This document shows, in pieces, positions 40,601-46,727 of a stretch of 64,000 nt of DNA. The DNA comes from Sinonovacula constricta. Its lineage: Eukaryota > Mollusca > Bivalvia > Cardiida > Solecurtidae. How positions within the stretch are numbered: the stretch's first letter is position 1; every line of letters starts with the position of its first letter. Location: contig CM017556.1 in the NCBI GenBank assembly GCA_007844125.1, forward strand, positions 85,282,864-85,346,863. The letters run 5' to 3'. The notes below the pieces were generated by a model. That model was not told the DNA's origin. It made no database searches and saw only the letters and a program-made list of their open reading frames with translations. A program made the position numbers and the translations under genes.

Positions 40601-42818
40601 TTCATGCTGTCTACTCCCATTTTGTCTTATCCAATTCTGAATACTTATCAGATTTATGCTTTTTCATAAAGAAAAACCCCCAGCTAGCACAGACAATTTG
40701 AGTGAGACTGTCAAACATGATACATTTTATATCGGGGATTTAGCCATTAATTTCAGCCTGGTACCCACCTACATCCCGTGTCTGGAAGCTAGACTGTCTA
40801 CTGGCTCCTGGCCTGGTATTACTGTACGCTGTGATGGTAACACTGTAGTTGGTACCGGGTTTTAGTCCAGTCACTAGGCAGCTGGTCGAACAGTTCTGGA
40901 CTTTACCATTGACGCTCAGGCTATAGTAATCAACCTGGCCTGGGGCTACCGCCCAGGACAAGTTTACATTAGGGGCAGAGTGGCTGGTGCTTATTAGGTT
41001 TCCTGGCATGCCTGGGTCTGATAAGAGAAAAACAATAATTTAAGTGAAAAGGTTACTAGATACTTCAAGAACGTACATGATGTAGTTGCAATGCTGCATT
41101 TATTTTAATTGCTGTTTATCCTCACTTCTTTCTTACTTATCGTATGATGACTAGAACAAGGGTAAAGAAAATATGAACAATTCACAGTAAAATATTTCTA
41201 TAAAAGATAAAAATATTAATGTTTTTTAAAGGATGGTAAATGCATTATAAATATGATAAAAATAAATTAATTCATGTAAAGCTAAATATGTTACAACATT
41301 GTAATCAGCTAAATTATCTTGTGCTTATAAATGATTACTAAAAACTGAAATAATTTTAAACAAATTGATCTTAATTCTGTTTATAGAAAAATAATGTACA
41401 GACTGTCCATGCCTGTTAGGAATGCACCTTTAAAAAAATAAGCAATTTATACCAAACAAAATCTGGACTGCATCCATAAAGATTCTTAGTTTTTCTGTTT
41501 TCTAAGCAAAAAACTTAAGCAGCATTTTTTTCACTAAGGTAAAAAATTTACCCAAGTTAGTATCCATAAAAATGATTACTAAACAAAACTTAAACAATTT
41601 CAAATGAATTTGATCTTACTACTGTTCACAGAAAATTAATGCACAGGCTGACCATGCTTGTTAGGAATGCCCTTTAAATAATAAGCAACTTAAACAAAAC
41701 AAACATCTGGACATTGTCTGCGCCCCCTACCTATAGCTTGTATCTGTGAATCACTTCTGTTCACTCCACCTAAAGTGGCCATCACTGTGACGTTATACAT
41801 GTGACCTGATGTAAGGTTAGAACACTGTGCCATGGTACCAGGCCCCAAGCATGTCACTTGAGCATTGGAGTCATTGGTTATTGCTGTTACATGATATGAG
41901 ACATTAAGAGTGGAGACATCATTGTGATGACTCCAGCTGATGTTCAAACTGGTGGATGTGATGGCTGTGAAAGTGAGGTTGACTGGCTCGATCTGATCTC
42001 CTGAAATGGTCATAACAGAGCTCAGGAATGGAATAAAATGGTGTAAACAGATCTAATCATGAAAATACAGGAAAAAAACATATAACATATAATCTTTAAG
42101 CACCAACACAAGCAGTTTTTATAATATCATGTTTGGAATGGCAGACAAATCTGGAAACAAAAGCTAAATAATAACTAACCAGATAAAAGGGGGATTTTAA
42201 CATCTGTGTCAAGTATTTATTTAAATTTTTACAGATATTAAATATAGAGCATATGTTTTCAACTGGTAAATGAGAGGGCATTATTATAGATAATGATAAT
42301 TTTACCAGATTTACTAAAATATTAGATAGAGTAAATAAACTGAAGATAAAAAAAAATCATTTTAATAAATAAAATGAACCAATTATTATCAAATTTATTA
42401 TCTTAAAGTTTTTTTGTAAGAATAATGAATAGAAATCAACAGTACTGCTATTTGTAACAATACTTTTTCATGTTGTTCTTGATCACTTAGACGATATATT
42501 TGAAACAACACTTAATTGTATGTGGTTCTCGGTCACTTAGACTATATATTTGAAACAACACTTAATTTTATGTATATAGTTCTTGGTCACTTAGACTATA
42601 TATTTGACTATATATTTGAATATTTGTGGTTCCTAGTCACTTAGAACTGTTACCTATACTTATTGTTGTTGTTGGGGTTGAGGTCAACATTGTTGTAGTA
42701 TCAGCTGATGTTGTCGTAGTTATTGTTGTAGAATCTGTTGCTGATACAGAAGCAGCAGTGGATGTAGATGCAGCACGTTCAGTAGTAACAGAAGTTGAGG
42801 CAGTTGTATCTGTTTGCC
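4586..42818 (-). CDS. R3-type receptor protein tyrosine phosphatase (partial gene, 18 constitutive exons plus one optional)
   Basis: Spliced minus-strand gene, reconstructed by chaining exons whose phases match at every junction. Exons: 42818-42654, 42000-41731, 41017-40769, 39315-39112, 31272-31186, 30321-30158, 29394-29223, 28166-27999, 23222-23088, 22561-22296, 21341-21284, 20110-19946, 18706-18620, 18009-17928, 15116-14934, 9572-9543, 7765-7721, 4667-4586; optional 12165-11989. The product runs: Thr/Ser stalk (residues about 1-55 of this part), FN3 domains 1-6 (about 56-646), membrane-proximal domain with a CNGPL motif (about 647-790), transmembrane helix (about 791-811), basic juxtamembrane tail, then the helix that precedes an RPTP catalytic domain (SDF...FSEQYE). 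Such receptors dephosphorylate phosphotyrosine on receptor kinases and junction proteins at the plasma membrane. The signal peptide and catalytic domain are not in the window. The R3 class is inferred from FN3-only ectodomain plus the CNGPL-containing domain; an R2A-like receptor is less likely because no Ig domain is seen. Confidence 0.85.
5455..5720. repeat. 76-bp tandem repeat, about 3.5 copies
   Basis: 'aagccctttgtcaacatgta' recurs at 5531, 5607 and 5683, with a diverged first copy at 5459. It lies in the intron between receptor exons at 7721 and 4667. Confidence 0.9.
6423..6630. mobile_element. hAT-like MITE, 208 bp
   Basis: Ends are CAGGGTTGTCATTAG and the inverted CTAGTGACAACCCTG, and it is flanked by the direct repeat acatg (6418-6422 and 6631-6635). 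The interior is more GC-rich ('gcagcgcttagcgccttcgg') than its surroundings. A CAGGG terminus suggests the hAT group; the 5-bp duplication is shorter than the usual 8. Confidence 0.65.
6636..7695. other. intron, no feature recognised
   Basis: AT-rich intronic sequence of the receptor. It contains minus-strand AATAAA motifs (for example at 7373-7378 read as tttatt on plus) that could serve the short read-through isoform ending at 7696. The long minus ORF at 6713-7027 has no recognisable domain. Confidence 0.5.
7721..7765 (-). CDS. RPTP exon: basic juxtamembrane segment, GC donor
   Basis: A 45-nt phase 2-2 exon with a 'gtcccacag' acceptor. It encodes RKHRLQERRIADPG and half of an Arg codon. 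No GT donor gives the right phase with sensible sequence, but GAG|gcatgt is a good GC-type donor and joins as PG-R-PILLSDF, the expected entry to an RPTP phosphatase region. If the donor is not used, translation continues for seven residues (HVIINVC) to a TAA at 7698-7696, giving a receptor without phosphatase. Confidence 0.68.
8415..9035 (+). mobile_element. RTE-type LINE relic (endonuclease region)
   Basis: A plus-strand frame reads GAGFMLNKKWANKVFDVWCI, then SDRINLPMLVIGTVVFSFVS, then VYAPQDSL. The SDRI...VYAPQ arrangement is the core of AP-endonucleases of RTE-like LINEs (often annotated craniofacial development protein 2-like). Further on, KRWWYGRADDAVKTKQGRLK matches the linker of the same proteins in another frame. 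Stops and frame changes mark it as dead. It sits in the intron between the 9543 and 7765 exons. Confidence 0.6.
9543..9572 (-). CDS. RPTP microexon (30 nt), juxtamembrane
   Basis: A 30-nt phase 2-2 exon between 'ttttgtatag' and 'AAAAG|gtaact'. It adds ESAPPCVKK plus a split Arg codon between the stop-transfer region and the basic RKHRLQERR segment. Being divisible by three and phase-symmetric it could be skipped. Alternative AG acceptors 2 or 4 nt downstream (gagagag) would break the frame. Confidence 0.6.
9601..10960. other. intron, no feature recognised
   Basis: AT-rich intron of the receptor upstream of the microexon. I see no splice-bounded open frame and no repeat that I can name. Confidence 0.5.
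10965..11475. mobile_element. possible MITE with inverted 'ggcagccatctttg' arms
   Basis: 'aaggcagccatctttgaagg' near 11000 and 'ccaccaaagatggctgccaa' near 11425 are inverted copies about 430 bp apart, with further weak similarity outside ('cactgataagac' versus 'gataagagacc...cactga'). I could not fix the ends or a target duplication. Confidence 0.35.
11989..12165 (-). CDS. candidate optional exon with a second hydrophobic helix
   Basis: A 177-nt open stretch, phase 2-2, so it could be included or skipped without changing frame. It ends at a very strong donor (CTAG|gtaagt). In the receptor frame it encodes LFLSIVALGAAIVILLVFML, a clean 20-residue membrane helix, followed by a basic tail with KSMDFIR and GIRRCWS. 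The acceptor is the doubtful part: 'gattaag|C' has a poor pyrimidine tract, and a better 'gatttcag' 13 nt upstream (exon start 12178) would shift to a frame that stops at 12057-12055. So it is either an alternative membrane exon, a poison exon, or chance. Confidence 0.4.
12440..12612. repeat. 31-bp tandem repeat, about 5 copies
   Basis: 'caagttgttagcaaataact' + 'aacattaagta' repeats every 31 bp (12501, 12532, ...). Later copies are nearly identical to one another, earlier ones diverged. Confidence 0.9.
13440..13690. repeat. tandem repeat of about 30-bp units
   Basis: Alternating units of 'tttgaaggtaatgttgtg' followed by either 'cttagcttatg' or 'attagtttg' give a dimeric arrangement. Confidence 0.85.
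14934..15116 (-). CDS. RPTP exon: end of ectodomain and transmembrane helix
   Basis: A 183-nt exon, 'attttcag' acceptor and 'CCC|gtaagt' donor, phase 2-2. It encodes the last extracellular strand (VRGGVCTSAGCTYSQWFGPF), a short linker SATPTKQSPFPW, a transmembrane segment of about 21 residues (AAVVIPLVALILLLVLVGTLW) recognisable as uninterrupted hydrophobics, and the stop-transfer basic residues KKVIDP. The longer ORF read through the upstream intron is not coding before position 15116. Confidence 0.9.
15647..16383. mobile_element. Mutator-like non-autonomous DNA transposon, 737 bp
   Basis: The left end CAATCTCATTAAAATCA and the right end TGATTTTAATGAGATTG are perfect inverted repeats of 17 bp, with weaker similarity further inside ('ttaggatctgactac' versus inverted 'ataggatctgatgac'). 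It is flanked by a perfect 10-bp direct repeat acttttcaac (15637-15646 and 16384-16393). No transposase ORF. The duplication length suits the Mutator group. Confidence 0.75.
17375..17680. mobile_element. SINE family A, head-to-head pair
   Basis: The left part ('gcgcccaactaataattgac ggaggaaaac ... cataccacaggtc') and the right part ('gtgctggtggttccactcag acataag ... ataattagctgg ... aatatgacc') are the same tail sequence in opposite orientation, joined near 17500. Confidence 0.6.
17928..18009 (-). CDS. RPTP exon: membrane-proximal domain, part 3 (CNGPL motif)
   Basis: An 82-nt exon, 'ttttccag' acceptor and 'CTT|gtgagt' donor, phase 1 to phase 2. It encodes TFMIGSGPCDNNNVSCNGPL then PAAHRF. 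The Gly-Ser...Cys...CNGPL arrangement is the best class marker in the gene: R3 RPTPs such as PTPRB and PTPRJ have a similar 'IG...C...CNGPL' block before the last ectodomain strand. Confidence 0.85.
18620..18706 (-). CDS. RPTP exon: membrane-proximal domain, part 2
   Basis: An 87-nt exon, 'ctttgcag' acceptor and 'CAAG|gtaatg' donor, phase 1-1. It encodes FPDLFWVTASQASFVKPYKI then YLKDTDIQ. Phases match both neighbours exactly (Glu at each junction). Confidence 0.82.
18860..19260. repeat. 42-bp tandem repeat, about 9 copies
   Basis: 'tgaatgtatgcttgcattcc' + 'ttaaaataatctatatcact' recurs about every 42 bp. It lies in the intron between exons 20110-19946 and 18706-18620. Confidence 0.9.
19946..20110 (-). 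CDS. RPTP exon: membrane-proximal domain, part 1
   Basis: A 165-nt exon, 'ttgtacag' acceptor and 'GCTG|gtatgt' donor, phase 1-1. It encodes PPAWKTDEYKNVIW then SVTVKLEKRFFMDDSQGRI and KFLVVAS. The pattern of a beta strand, a hydrophobic position, a D/N-G-x-I turn and then xVVxx is what R3-type RPTPs show in the conserved region next to the membrane. Confidence 0.85.
20664..20712. repeat. perfect 16-bp hairpin
   Basis: 'atctatatcacttttt' and 'aaaaagtgatatagat' flank a 13-base GC-rich loop containing cccggg. The same 'ctatatca' word occurs upstream at about 20603, so the block may be the end of a foldback element. Confidence 0.6.
21284..21341 (-). CDS. RPTP exon: FN3 domain 6, end
   Basis: A 58-nt exon, 'cctttcag' acceptor and 'TGTA|gtaagt' donor, phase 0 to phase 1, encoding VQSLPNGHNATSNFTTGTC. 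This is the strand F-G end of FN3-6 following SYTWQ. The split codon at the donor joins as Lys before PPAWKTDEY. Confidence 0.85.
21900..22310. repeat. about 100-bp tandem repeat that includes the exon 22561-22296 donor
   Basis: 'aggtataactctgcatgttc' + 'tatggaacttaattgtgtaa' recurs near 22100 and 22200, with diverged units near 21920 and 22010. Each unit begins with a copy of the last bases of the FN3-6 exon and its donor: the genuine one is 'cttacctgccaggtgtaact' at 22291. Confidence 0.8.
22296..22561 (-). CDS. RPTP exon: FN3 domain 6, first and main part
   Basis: A 266-nt exon, 'gtttctgcag' acceptor and 'GGCAG|gtaagg' donor, phase 1 to phase 0. It encodes PGAATHLNVRKFSECD, VNFTWMTPPVLKRNAIISQ (strands B-C) and SSLKAEHSYTWQ (strands E-F). 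Copies of the last bases of this exon and its donor are repeated in tandem downstream (21900-22310). Confidence 0.88.
23088..23222 (-). CDS. RPTP exon: FN3 domain 5, second part
   Basis: A 135-nt exon, 'tgtccag' acceptor and 'GGAG|gttagt' donor, phase 1-1. It encodes YLSVNCTIQDLEEYWEYNIS, then VTAGTSNGTSDPVYADG, which are the E, F and G strands of an FN3 fold. It joins the next exon as SLNG-V-PGAATHL. Confidence 0.87.
23545..23710 (-). mobile_element. SINE family A copy
   Basis: On the minus strand B box GGTTTGAGTCCC, then the family tail 'ctggttctacccagacataa' and 'ccaataattagctggatgtc'. The A box side is cut off near 23706. Confidence 0.65.
23711..25590. other. intron, nothing recognised
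   Basis: AT-rich intronic sequence of the receptor between exons 28166-27999 and 23222-23088. I found no splice-bounded conserved frame here. Confidence 0.5.
25590..25732. repeat. long foldback (inverted repeat), about 62-bp arms
   Basis: The inner arms attgaaaaaacatg / catgttttttcaat are perfect around a 9-base loop. The arms extend imperfectly outward ('tttacactgaaacgtccaat' on the left, inverted 'ttaaactgaaatgcccagta' on the right). It is either a small foldback MITE or a precursor-like hairpin. Confidence 0.7.
26030..26530. repeat. 43-bp tandem repeat, about 11 copies
   Basis: 'agacaattaacagcagaatc' + 'agaccattaactacatttgt' recurs about every 43 bp with moderate divergence. Confidence 0.9.
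27240..27430 (-). mobile_element. possible tRNA-derived SINE
   Basis: The minus strand has a B-box-like GGTTCAGTCCC and locally high GC. No clear A box, so this is tentative. Confidence 0.3.
27999..28166 (-). CDS. RPTP exon: FN3 domain 5, first part
   Basis: A 168-nt exon, 'tttccccag' acceptor and 'ACAG|gtagtt' donor, phase 1-1. It starts PGAVSNVTVIDFESN and has WFTVQWMIPDSYPGPTNYT as the strand B-C region. A Cys in RTCNATG may pair with the Cys in SVNCT of the next exon. The donor has gtagtt rather than gtaagt. Confidence 0.88.
28750..29130. repeat. 29-bp minisatellite, about 13 copies
   Basis: 'gtatacaagtacattgtata' + 'gaatatttt' recurs every 29 bp (28935, 28964, 28993). The period is not a multiple of three and the unit has no stop in several frames, which explains three overlapping repetitive minus ORFs that are not genes. 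Confidence 0.93.
29223..29394 (-). CDS. RPTP exon: FN3 domain 4, second part
   Basis: A 172-nt exon, 'ttttacag' acceptor and 'GAGA|gtaagt' donor, phase 0 to phase 1. It carries the strand E-F signature MNLTAATMYNFTIVAF and the linker KELNTSVE. The first codon joins directly after NGQ. Two sequons, NKT and NFT, are seen, and a third in ELNTS. Confidence 0.87.
29400..30150. other. intron within FN3 domain 4
   Basis: AT-rich intron between exons 30321-30158 and 29394-29223. It holds a short 'atatatatctatatatatct' run near 30085; nothing else is recognised. Confidence 0.5.
30158..30321 (-). CDS. RPTP exon: FN3 domain 4, first part
   Basis: A 164-nt exon, 'cccctcag' acceptor and 'GCAG|gtaagc' donor, phase 1 to phase 0. 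It encodes V-PGQVSSFNLANQG, TATWQRPESPHGNITNY (strands B-C) and ends at ISNGQ. The domain is finished by 29394-29223. Confidence 0.88.
31186..31272 (-). CDS. RPTP exon: FN3 domain 3, second part
   Basis: An 87-nt exon, 'atttctag' acceptor and 'TCAG|gtaag' donor, phase 1-1, encoding AFYTFQVYATNTV and the strand-G tail SEKVSAQTKES. Joined to the previous exon it restores LTAG-AFYTFQVYA, the normal FN3 F strand. Confidence 0.88.
31355..31520. repeat. 24-bp tandem repeat
   Basis: 'gaattagacaataggataaa' + 'tgta' with a later variant 'gaccacagg'. The period gives an 8-residue repeat in the plus ORF 31281-31640; its position in the intron flanking exon 31272 argues against coding. Confidence 0.85.
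31805..36365. repeat. 26-bp minisatellite, about 175 copies
   Basis: The unit 'gtggtacacagtggaatcat' + 'gatact' repeats over 4.5 kb in the intron splitting FN3 domain 3. Main variants are gat/ggt before 'act', and ctg/ctc/ttt/atg before 'gtac'. A 26-bp unit without stops stays open in all plus frames, giving long repetitive ORFs (up to 165 residues) that are artefacts. A 702-bp higher-order duplication is visible (markers at 33571 and 34273). Confidence 0.97.
36866..36915 (-). mobile_element. hAT-like transposon end next to a poly-C run
   Basis: Read on minus, CAGTGGCGGATCCAGG starts at 36915, a terminus shared by many animal hAT elements. It is followed by an uninterrupted G run (C on plus) of about 17 bases. 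The opposite end was not found, so this is probably a truncated copy. Confidence 0.5.
37698..38193. mobile_element. MITE family C copy
   Basis: Inverted ends 'gggtggtatctgacagttt' and 'ccaaacttttggataccacc'. Same orientation as the copies at 43004 and 47450. Confidence 0.7.
38540..39010. repeat. 75-bp tandem repeat, about 6 copies
   Basis: 'gagaggccaaactctaccag' + 'ttaatatgctgcatggtaaa' recurs every 75 bp. The minus ORF at 38515-38838 is its translation and not a gene. Confidence 0.92.
39112..39315 (-). CDS. RPTP exon: FN3 domain 3, first part
   Basis: A 204-nt exon, 'ttataacag' acceptor and 'GCAG|gtaag' donor, phase 1-1. It opens with the classic FN3 start APDPPKEL, has SLQWQQPNNTGG for strands B-C, and ends at the strand E-F turn VQGLTAG. 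The domain is completed by the exon at 31272-31186. The roughly 7.8-kb intron between the two halves contains the large 26-bp minisatellite. Confidence 0.9.
39585..39645. repeat. 21-bp repeat, three copies
   Basis: 'cattgcttgttccagtgacc' three times in succession within the intron between FN3 domains 2 and 3. Confidence 0.85.
40000..40630. repeat. 31-bp tandem repeat in a pyrimidine-rich tract
   Basis: 'tttccatgctgtctactccc' + 'attcaattaa' repeats from about 40260, with looser units back to about 40000. The array ends about 140 bp from the exon at 40769. Several overlapping plus ORFs here are artefacts. Confidence 0.9.
40769..41017 (-). CDS. RPTP exon: FN3 domain 2
   Basis: A 249-nt exon, 'cttatcag' acceptor and 'GTAG|gtgggt' donor, phase 1-1, encoding a complete FN3 domain of 83 residues. 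Hallmarks are NLSWAVAPG for strand B and LKPGTNYSVTITAYS for strands E-F. Two Cys (QNCSTSC) sit in the C-D region and could form a short disulfide loop. It joins the next exon as Ala (RDV-A-PDPPK). Confidence 0.9.
41731..42000 (-). CDS. RPTP exon: FN3 domain 1
   Basis: A 270-nt exon with 'atttcag' acceptor and 'ATAG|gtaggg' donor, phase 1-1, encoding one complete FN3 domain of about 90 residues. Visible hallmarks are the strand-B Trp in SLNISWSHH and the strand-F Tyr in SGHMYNVTVMA. It is rich in N-glycosylation sequons (NLT, NIS, NVS, NDS, NLT, NVT, NRS), which fits an extracellular surface. The joined codon to the next exon is Asp (QAI-D-PGMPG). Confidence 0.88.
42465..42645. repeat. about 60-bp tandem repeat, 3 copies
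   Basis: 'ggtcacttagactatatatt' + 'tgaaacaacacttaatt' repeats; the last unit reaches within about 10 bases of the donor of the mucin-like exon (42654). Confidence 0.85.
42654..42818 (-). CDS. RPTP exon: Thr/Ser-rich mucin-like stalk
   Basis: Exon bounded by 'caacag' acceptor and 'ATAG|gtaac' donor, 165 nt, phase 1 at both ends. The open frame encodes about 55 residues that are mostly Thr, Ala and Ser with runs such as STTITTTTS and STPTTTI, no Cys and almost no aromatics. This is the composition of an O-glycosylated extracellular spacer. The codon that spans the donor joins the FN3-1 exon as Gly. It is the most N-terminal exon I can place; upstream exons must end in phase 1. The plus-strand Val-rich ORF at the same place is its shadow. 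Confidence 0.72.
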
Positions 42819-43003
42819 CTGTTGAGTGAAATCAAGCCAAGCATAGCATAAAAAGTGCAACCATTTCATTAACAAAGGAGGAGAGTAATTAGAGCTGCAA
42901 GCACTGCGGTATTCACTGCTTCAGAAAAGTAGTCACATTTTGATATAGAACCAGTGTAAATACACTGCCATGTATTATGTGGTGTAAGATAACTGTCCCT
43001 TCT

Positions 43004-43472
43004 TAAAGGTGACATCCAACAGTTTGCCTATATCTAATATATGTAACAATATCTGACCTCTGTTTGGAGTATCTTTGCATAATTTCTGCAGAAAAACATC
43101 ATACTTTTGCTTAAGCTTTAATGATTTTTAACAGTATCTCAATTTTTGGGGCAGTAAAACTCGATAATCAACACTTAAAATATTAATTCTTTTCAAATCT
43201 ATAAATTAGAACTTTTGTGATTTCTGCTAAAAATGGACAGCATGACGACATGGATAAACTAAATCACAAGTGGTCACGTGGTTTTCTTAGTTAAAGCCAA
43301 CTGTGCAGCATGGTTCAGATAGGAAATACATGATTGTTATGATGATTGTGGTGTTATGTGGGTGTAGGTCATCAAAAAACAACATTTTGTGCAATCAGTT
43401 CAGGTAACAATAGTTGATTAAGATGTTAAATGAAAATATTGTTTATCCAAACTGTCGGATTCCACCTTCAAA
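43004..43472. mobile_element. MITE family C copy
   Basis: Left 'aaaggtgacatccaacagtt', right 'aactgtcggattccacctt'. Internal sequence ('ctatatctaatatatgtaac', 'cagcatggttcagataggaa') matches the 47450 copy. Confidence 0.75.
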
Positions 43473-43479
43473 GTATACA

Positions 43480-45220
43480 ACAGCGCCTTCAATGTTGTGA
43501 CGATTTAAGCAGATGGTTGAGGGTCAGATCCCAGTAACACAGTAAAAAGTAACTGGTGTGAGGAGTATGGCGAGAGAGGTAGTCACTGGATCCATCCCAT
43601 GTACCATGTTTTACTGGATGTTGTTTGCATTCTTTATAGTGGTTTATTTGCAAAATTGAATCTAATTTAATTAGTCTAGGCAGACAAATGTAAACATTTG
43701 ATCATTCTTCTATGTTTTAATGTGTGACTCTACCTTTTGTTTCAAATCTTACACTAAAGAGTATGGATGTGAGACATCCAAGGCACCGTAGAGAGCATGC
43801 GCTGTAAACAAATGATAGCTATCCTGTGGACTAAACACTCAATTTATAGTGTCGATTCATTACATAAATATTTTAGAGTAACAAAACATAACTCTGGTGG
43901 GATCGAGACTATAACTATGCTACCTTGCTTTTTTCATTGTTGTCTGCTACATCAGTAATTACCAGCTACATTGCTTACATCGGCATTCTTGGTTTCTTTT
44001 GTTAAATAAGACCTCGCCAATTGGCTGCAATTTCCAAGAAATGCCTGCTACTTTTGATAATTGTGAGCTACACTTGATTGTTGCAAGCTACACTGTTAAC
44101 ACACGGAACACTTGATTCTTTTCTTTGAAAAAGGTCTCACGGAACAACTGCGACATTGAATTATTGACTGCTACACTATCGATCGTCCCCATAAAAAATT
44201 GTATTCTATTAGAGGCACCAGTATCAACAGCTGTGCCAATAATGGAATTATGTAGCGCCAGTACATAATAATGTTAGTTGACTGTAACCATCTCAATTGG
44301 GATCGGTGGAGTGCTTTCCCTTTATTTTTAGTGTTGCCATTGTTTCGCATGTTTATTAAAAGAGATTTGTAAACTTATCATCGTCGTTTGTCTGATGTTT
44401 CTTCCTTACTGGCGTAGAACTACTTTTTTTATCATGCCAGGAATTTAATTTTATAAAGTTTAGCGACACTAAGGGTGTGATTACAAAAGTGGCCTGAAAC
44501 AAGTCACTATGCTAACAGGTTTTCTGAAAGCTGTACCTATTAAGCCATAAATTGGAAAAAAATTCAAGTGTCCAGACAAGATTAAAAGAGATTAAAGGGT
44601 CTGTGTCTACATATTTCTTTTTCTAGACATAATATTATATGTTTCTGATTAACATGACTTAAAGACAGTGATACTAAAGATAATAGAAAATTTAAATTCT
44701 TTAAATTTAAAACACATATATCATGGATACAGTCAACAGTGCTGTTGAAATGAACTTTTATAGAAATAATAGTTAAATAAATAAAACTTCAGTAGTAACT
44801 AGATGTTCTATATATAACATTTACTAAAGCAGTATTTCAGAAATATTATCAAACTCTTAAGCCCTAACAGCATTTTAACATTGTAAATGCAGACATAAGT
44901 CACATATTTTTGCTGTAAAAATAATCTGTTGTCCTTAAAGGTTAATATGACCTTGTGATAACAGTATTCAGCTTTATCTGTAGTGTAACTATATGACGAT
45001 GTAACCAATGAGTAGATGAATAAGATATTTTCAAGTCTATTTACTTAACAACTACATGTTTCATCGGCTTTTTGATTGCAGTAAGTATAAAATGGTCATG
45101 ATACACCAAAGATCTGATCAGATTACAGTGATCACATCCATAGATGCCTAATCATTTCAGTAGACCATCTGTGTCAAATGCTTTAGCTTTTATTATTTTG
45201 ATGAAAAGTAATTCATAAAT
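43480..45220. other. non-coding stretch upstream of the receptor stalk exon
   Basis: No coding exon or repeat family could be supported. A locally more GC-rich part lies at about 44100-44350. Confidence 0.45.
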
Positions 45221-45229
45221 AAGCCCTGT

Positions 45230-46035
45230 CTTCTTGACAGAAAACTTGTAGTAAATAATGGACAAAGCAACCTGCTTACAGTGAAAGAAATTAACTTTTT
45301 GGTCAATGTGGCGGGTGAGGCCCTATTAATAGTGAAGAAAACCCTGTTTATAGTGAAGAAAATGATCAGCAGGAAATGACCTTTAAATAGTGGATGACAG
45401 ATCCTGTTAAAAGTGGATGACAGCCTTGTAAGGCTAATAGTGAATGACAACCCAGTAATAGATGATGGAAAACCCTGTGAAGTTAATAGTGGATAACAAA
45501 CCCTGTTATTAGTGGATGACATACACTTTTACTAGTAGATGGCAAACCCTGTTAAGTTAATAGTGGATGACAACCCTGAAACAGTGGATGACAAACCCTG
45601 TTACTAGTGGATGACATACACTTTTACTAGTAGATGGCAAACCCTGTTGAGTTAAGGGTGGATGACAAAACTGTAACAGTGGATGACAAACCCTGTTAAT
45701 AGTGGATAACAGCTTTATTAGGTTAATAGTGGATGACAAACCCTGTAATAGTGGATGACACATCCTGTTAATAGTGGATGACAAACCATGTTACTAGTGG
45801 ATGACAAACCCTGTTAATAGTGAATGACAGCTTTATTAGGTTAATAGTGGATGACAAACCATGTTACTAGTGGATGACAAACCATGTTAATAGTTGATGA
45901 CAAATGTTGTTAATAGTAGATGACACATCTTGTAATAGTGGATAATAAACCTTGTTAATAGTGGATGACATACCTGTTAATAATTGATGACAAACCAAGT
46001 TTAAAGTGGATGACACAAGCTATTAAATTATGGAT
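45230..46035. repeat. degenerate tandem array of 'gtggatgacaaaccctgtta' units
   Basis: Units of about 23-27 bp, sometimes with an inserted 'gctttattaggttaatagtg', run for about 800 bp. The repetitive minus ORFs inside are artefacts. Confidence 0.88.
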
Positions 46036-46519
46036 ACAATATCATACCTATAGGAGATGATACACCATATTAAACATTTTTATAGTGGAAAGAAGGACAA
46101 TTAAATGGTGGATGTATAATGAAAGTATAAGAACAGTTTTCCTAAAAGAAAAAACAACATGTTAATAGGGAAAAAAAATTCTTTTAATAACAAAGGATAC
46201 ACCCTAAAAATCCACTTTAGTTTGTGCACAAAAATCTCTGTTTATAGAGAATGCTAAACCCTGACAAAAAAAGGAAAACAGGAACCCATGAAAAACACAA
46301 AAAATGAATCATGGGCATGAGAAGAAGTACACTATTTATTGTATGGTAAAACTGTACAAAACCTGGTGGATTGATAGTTGAGAAACTGTTAAATGCTATT
46401 GATAACAATATTTTTTATCCTTTAGTCAAATTCTTACGCAATATGCAGAAAGTTTCTTAAAATTGATTAGCAGAAATGCAGTGCTGTTAGCATCTATTTT
46501 CTTTTATTACTTCGAAACA

Positions 46520-46727
46520 CCGAAATAATTATGGTCATATTGGCAATGTCCAGCTTATTATTGGTGGAGGAAGACTATGTCTGGGTAAAACCACAGGAGC
46601 ACCGCAGGTTAGCTGGAAAACCTCCCCACATAAAAGTTCTTGCCCCAACTGGGACTCGAACCCACGTGATGAGGGGCTGAGGGGTTACAAGTTAGTAACT
46701 CTAACCACTTGGCCACAGGTGCTCCTG
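46520..46727 (-). mobile_element. SINE family A, most complete copy
   Basis: Minus strand: A box TGGCCAAGTGGTTAG, B box GGTTCGAGTCCC, tail 'aggttttccagctaacctgc', 'ggttttacccagacatagtc', 'ccaataataagctggacatt'. The tRNA-like head resembles tRNA-Ser/Leu with a long variable arm. Confidence 0.8.

Noticed and set aside
40175..40701. Plus ORFs with HAVYSHSI repeats resembling a secreted protein
   Set aside because: They follow a 31-bp tandem repeat next to a receptor exon on the other strand.
42626..42829. Plus ORF of Val-rich sequence (VVVVSADVVVV)
   Set aside because: It is the antisense of the Thr/Ser-rich exon, which has proper splice borders on the minus strand.
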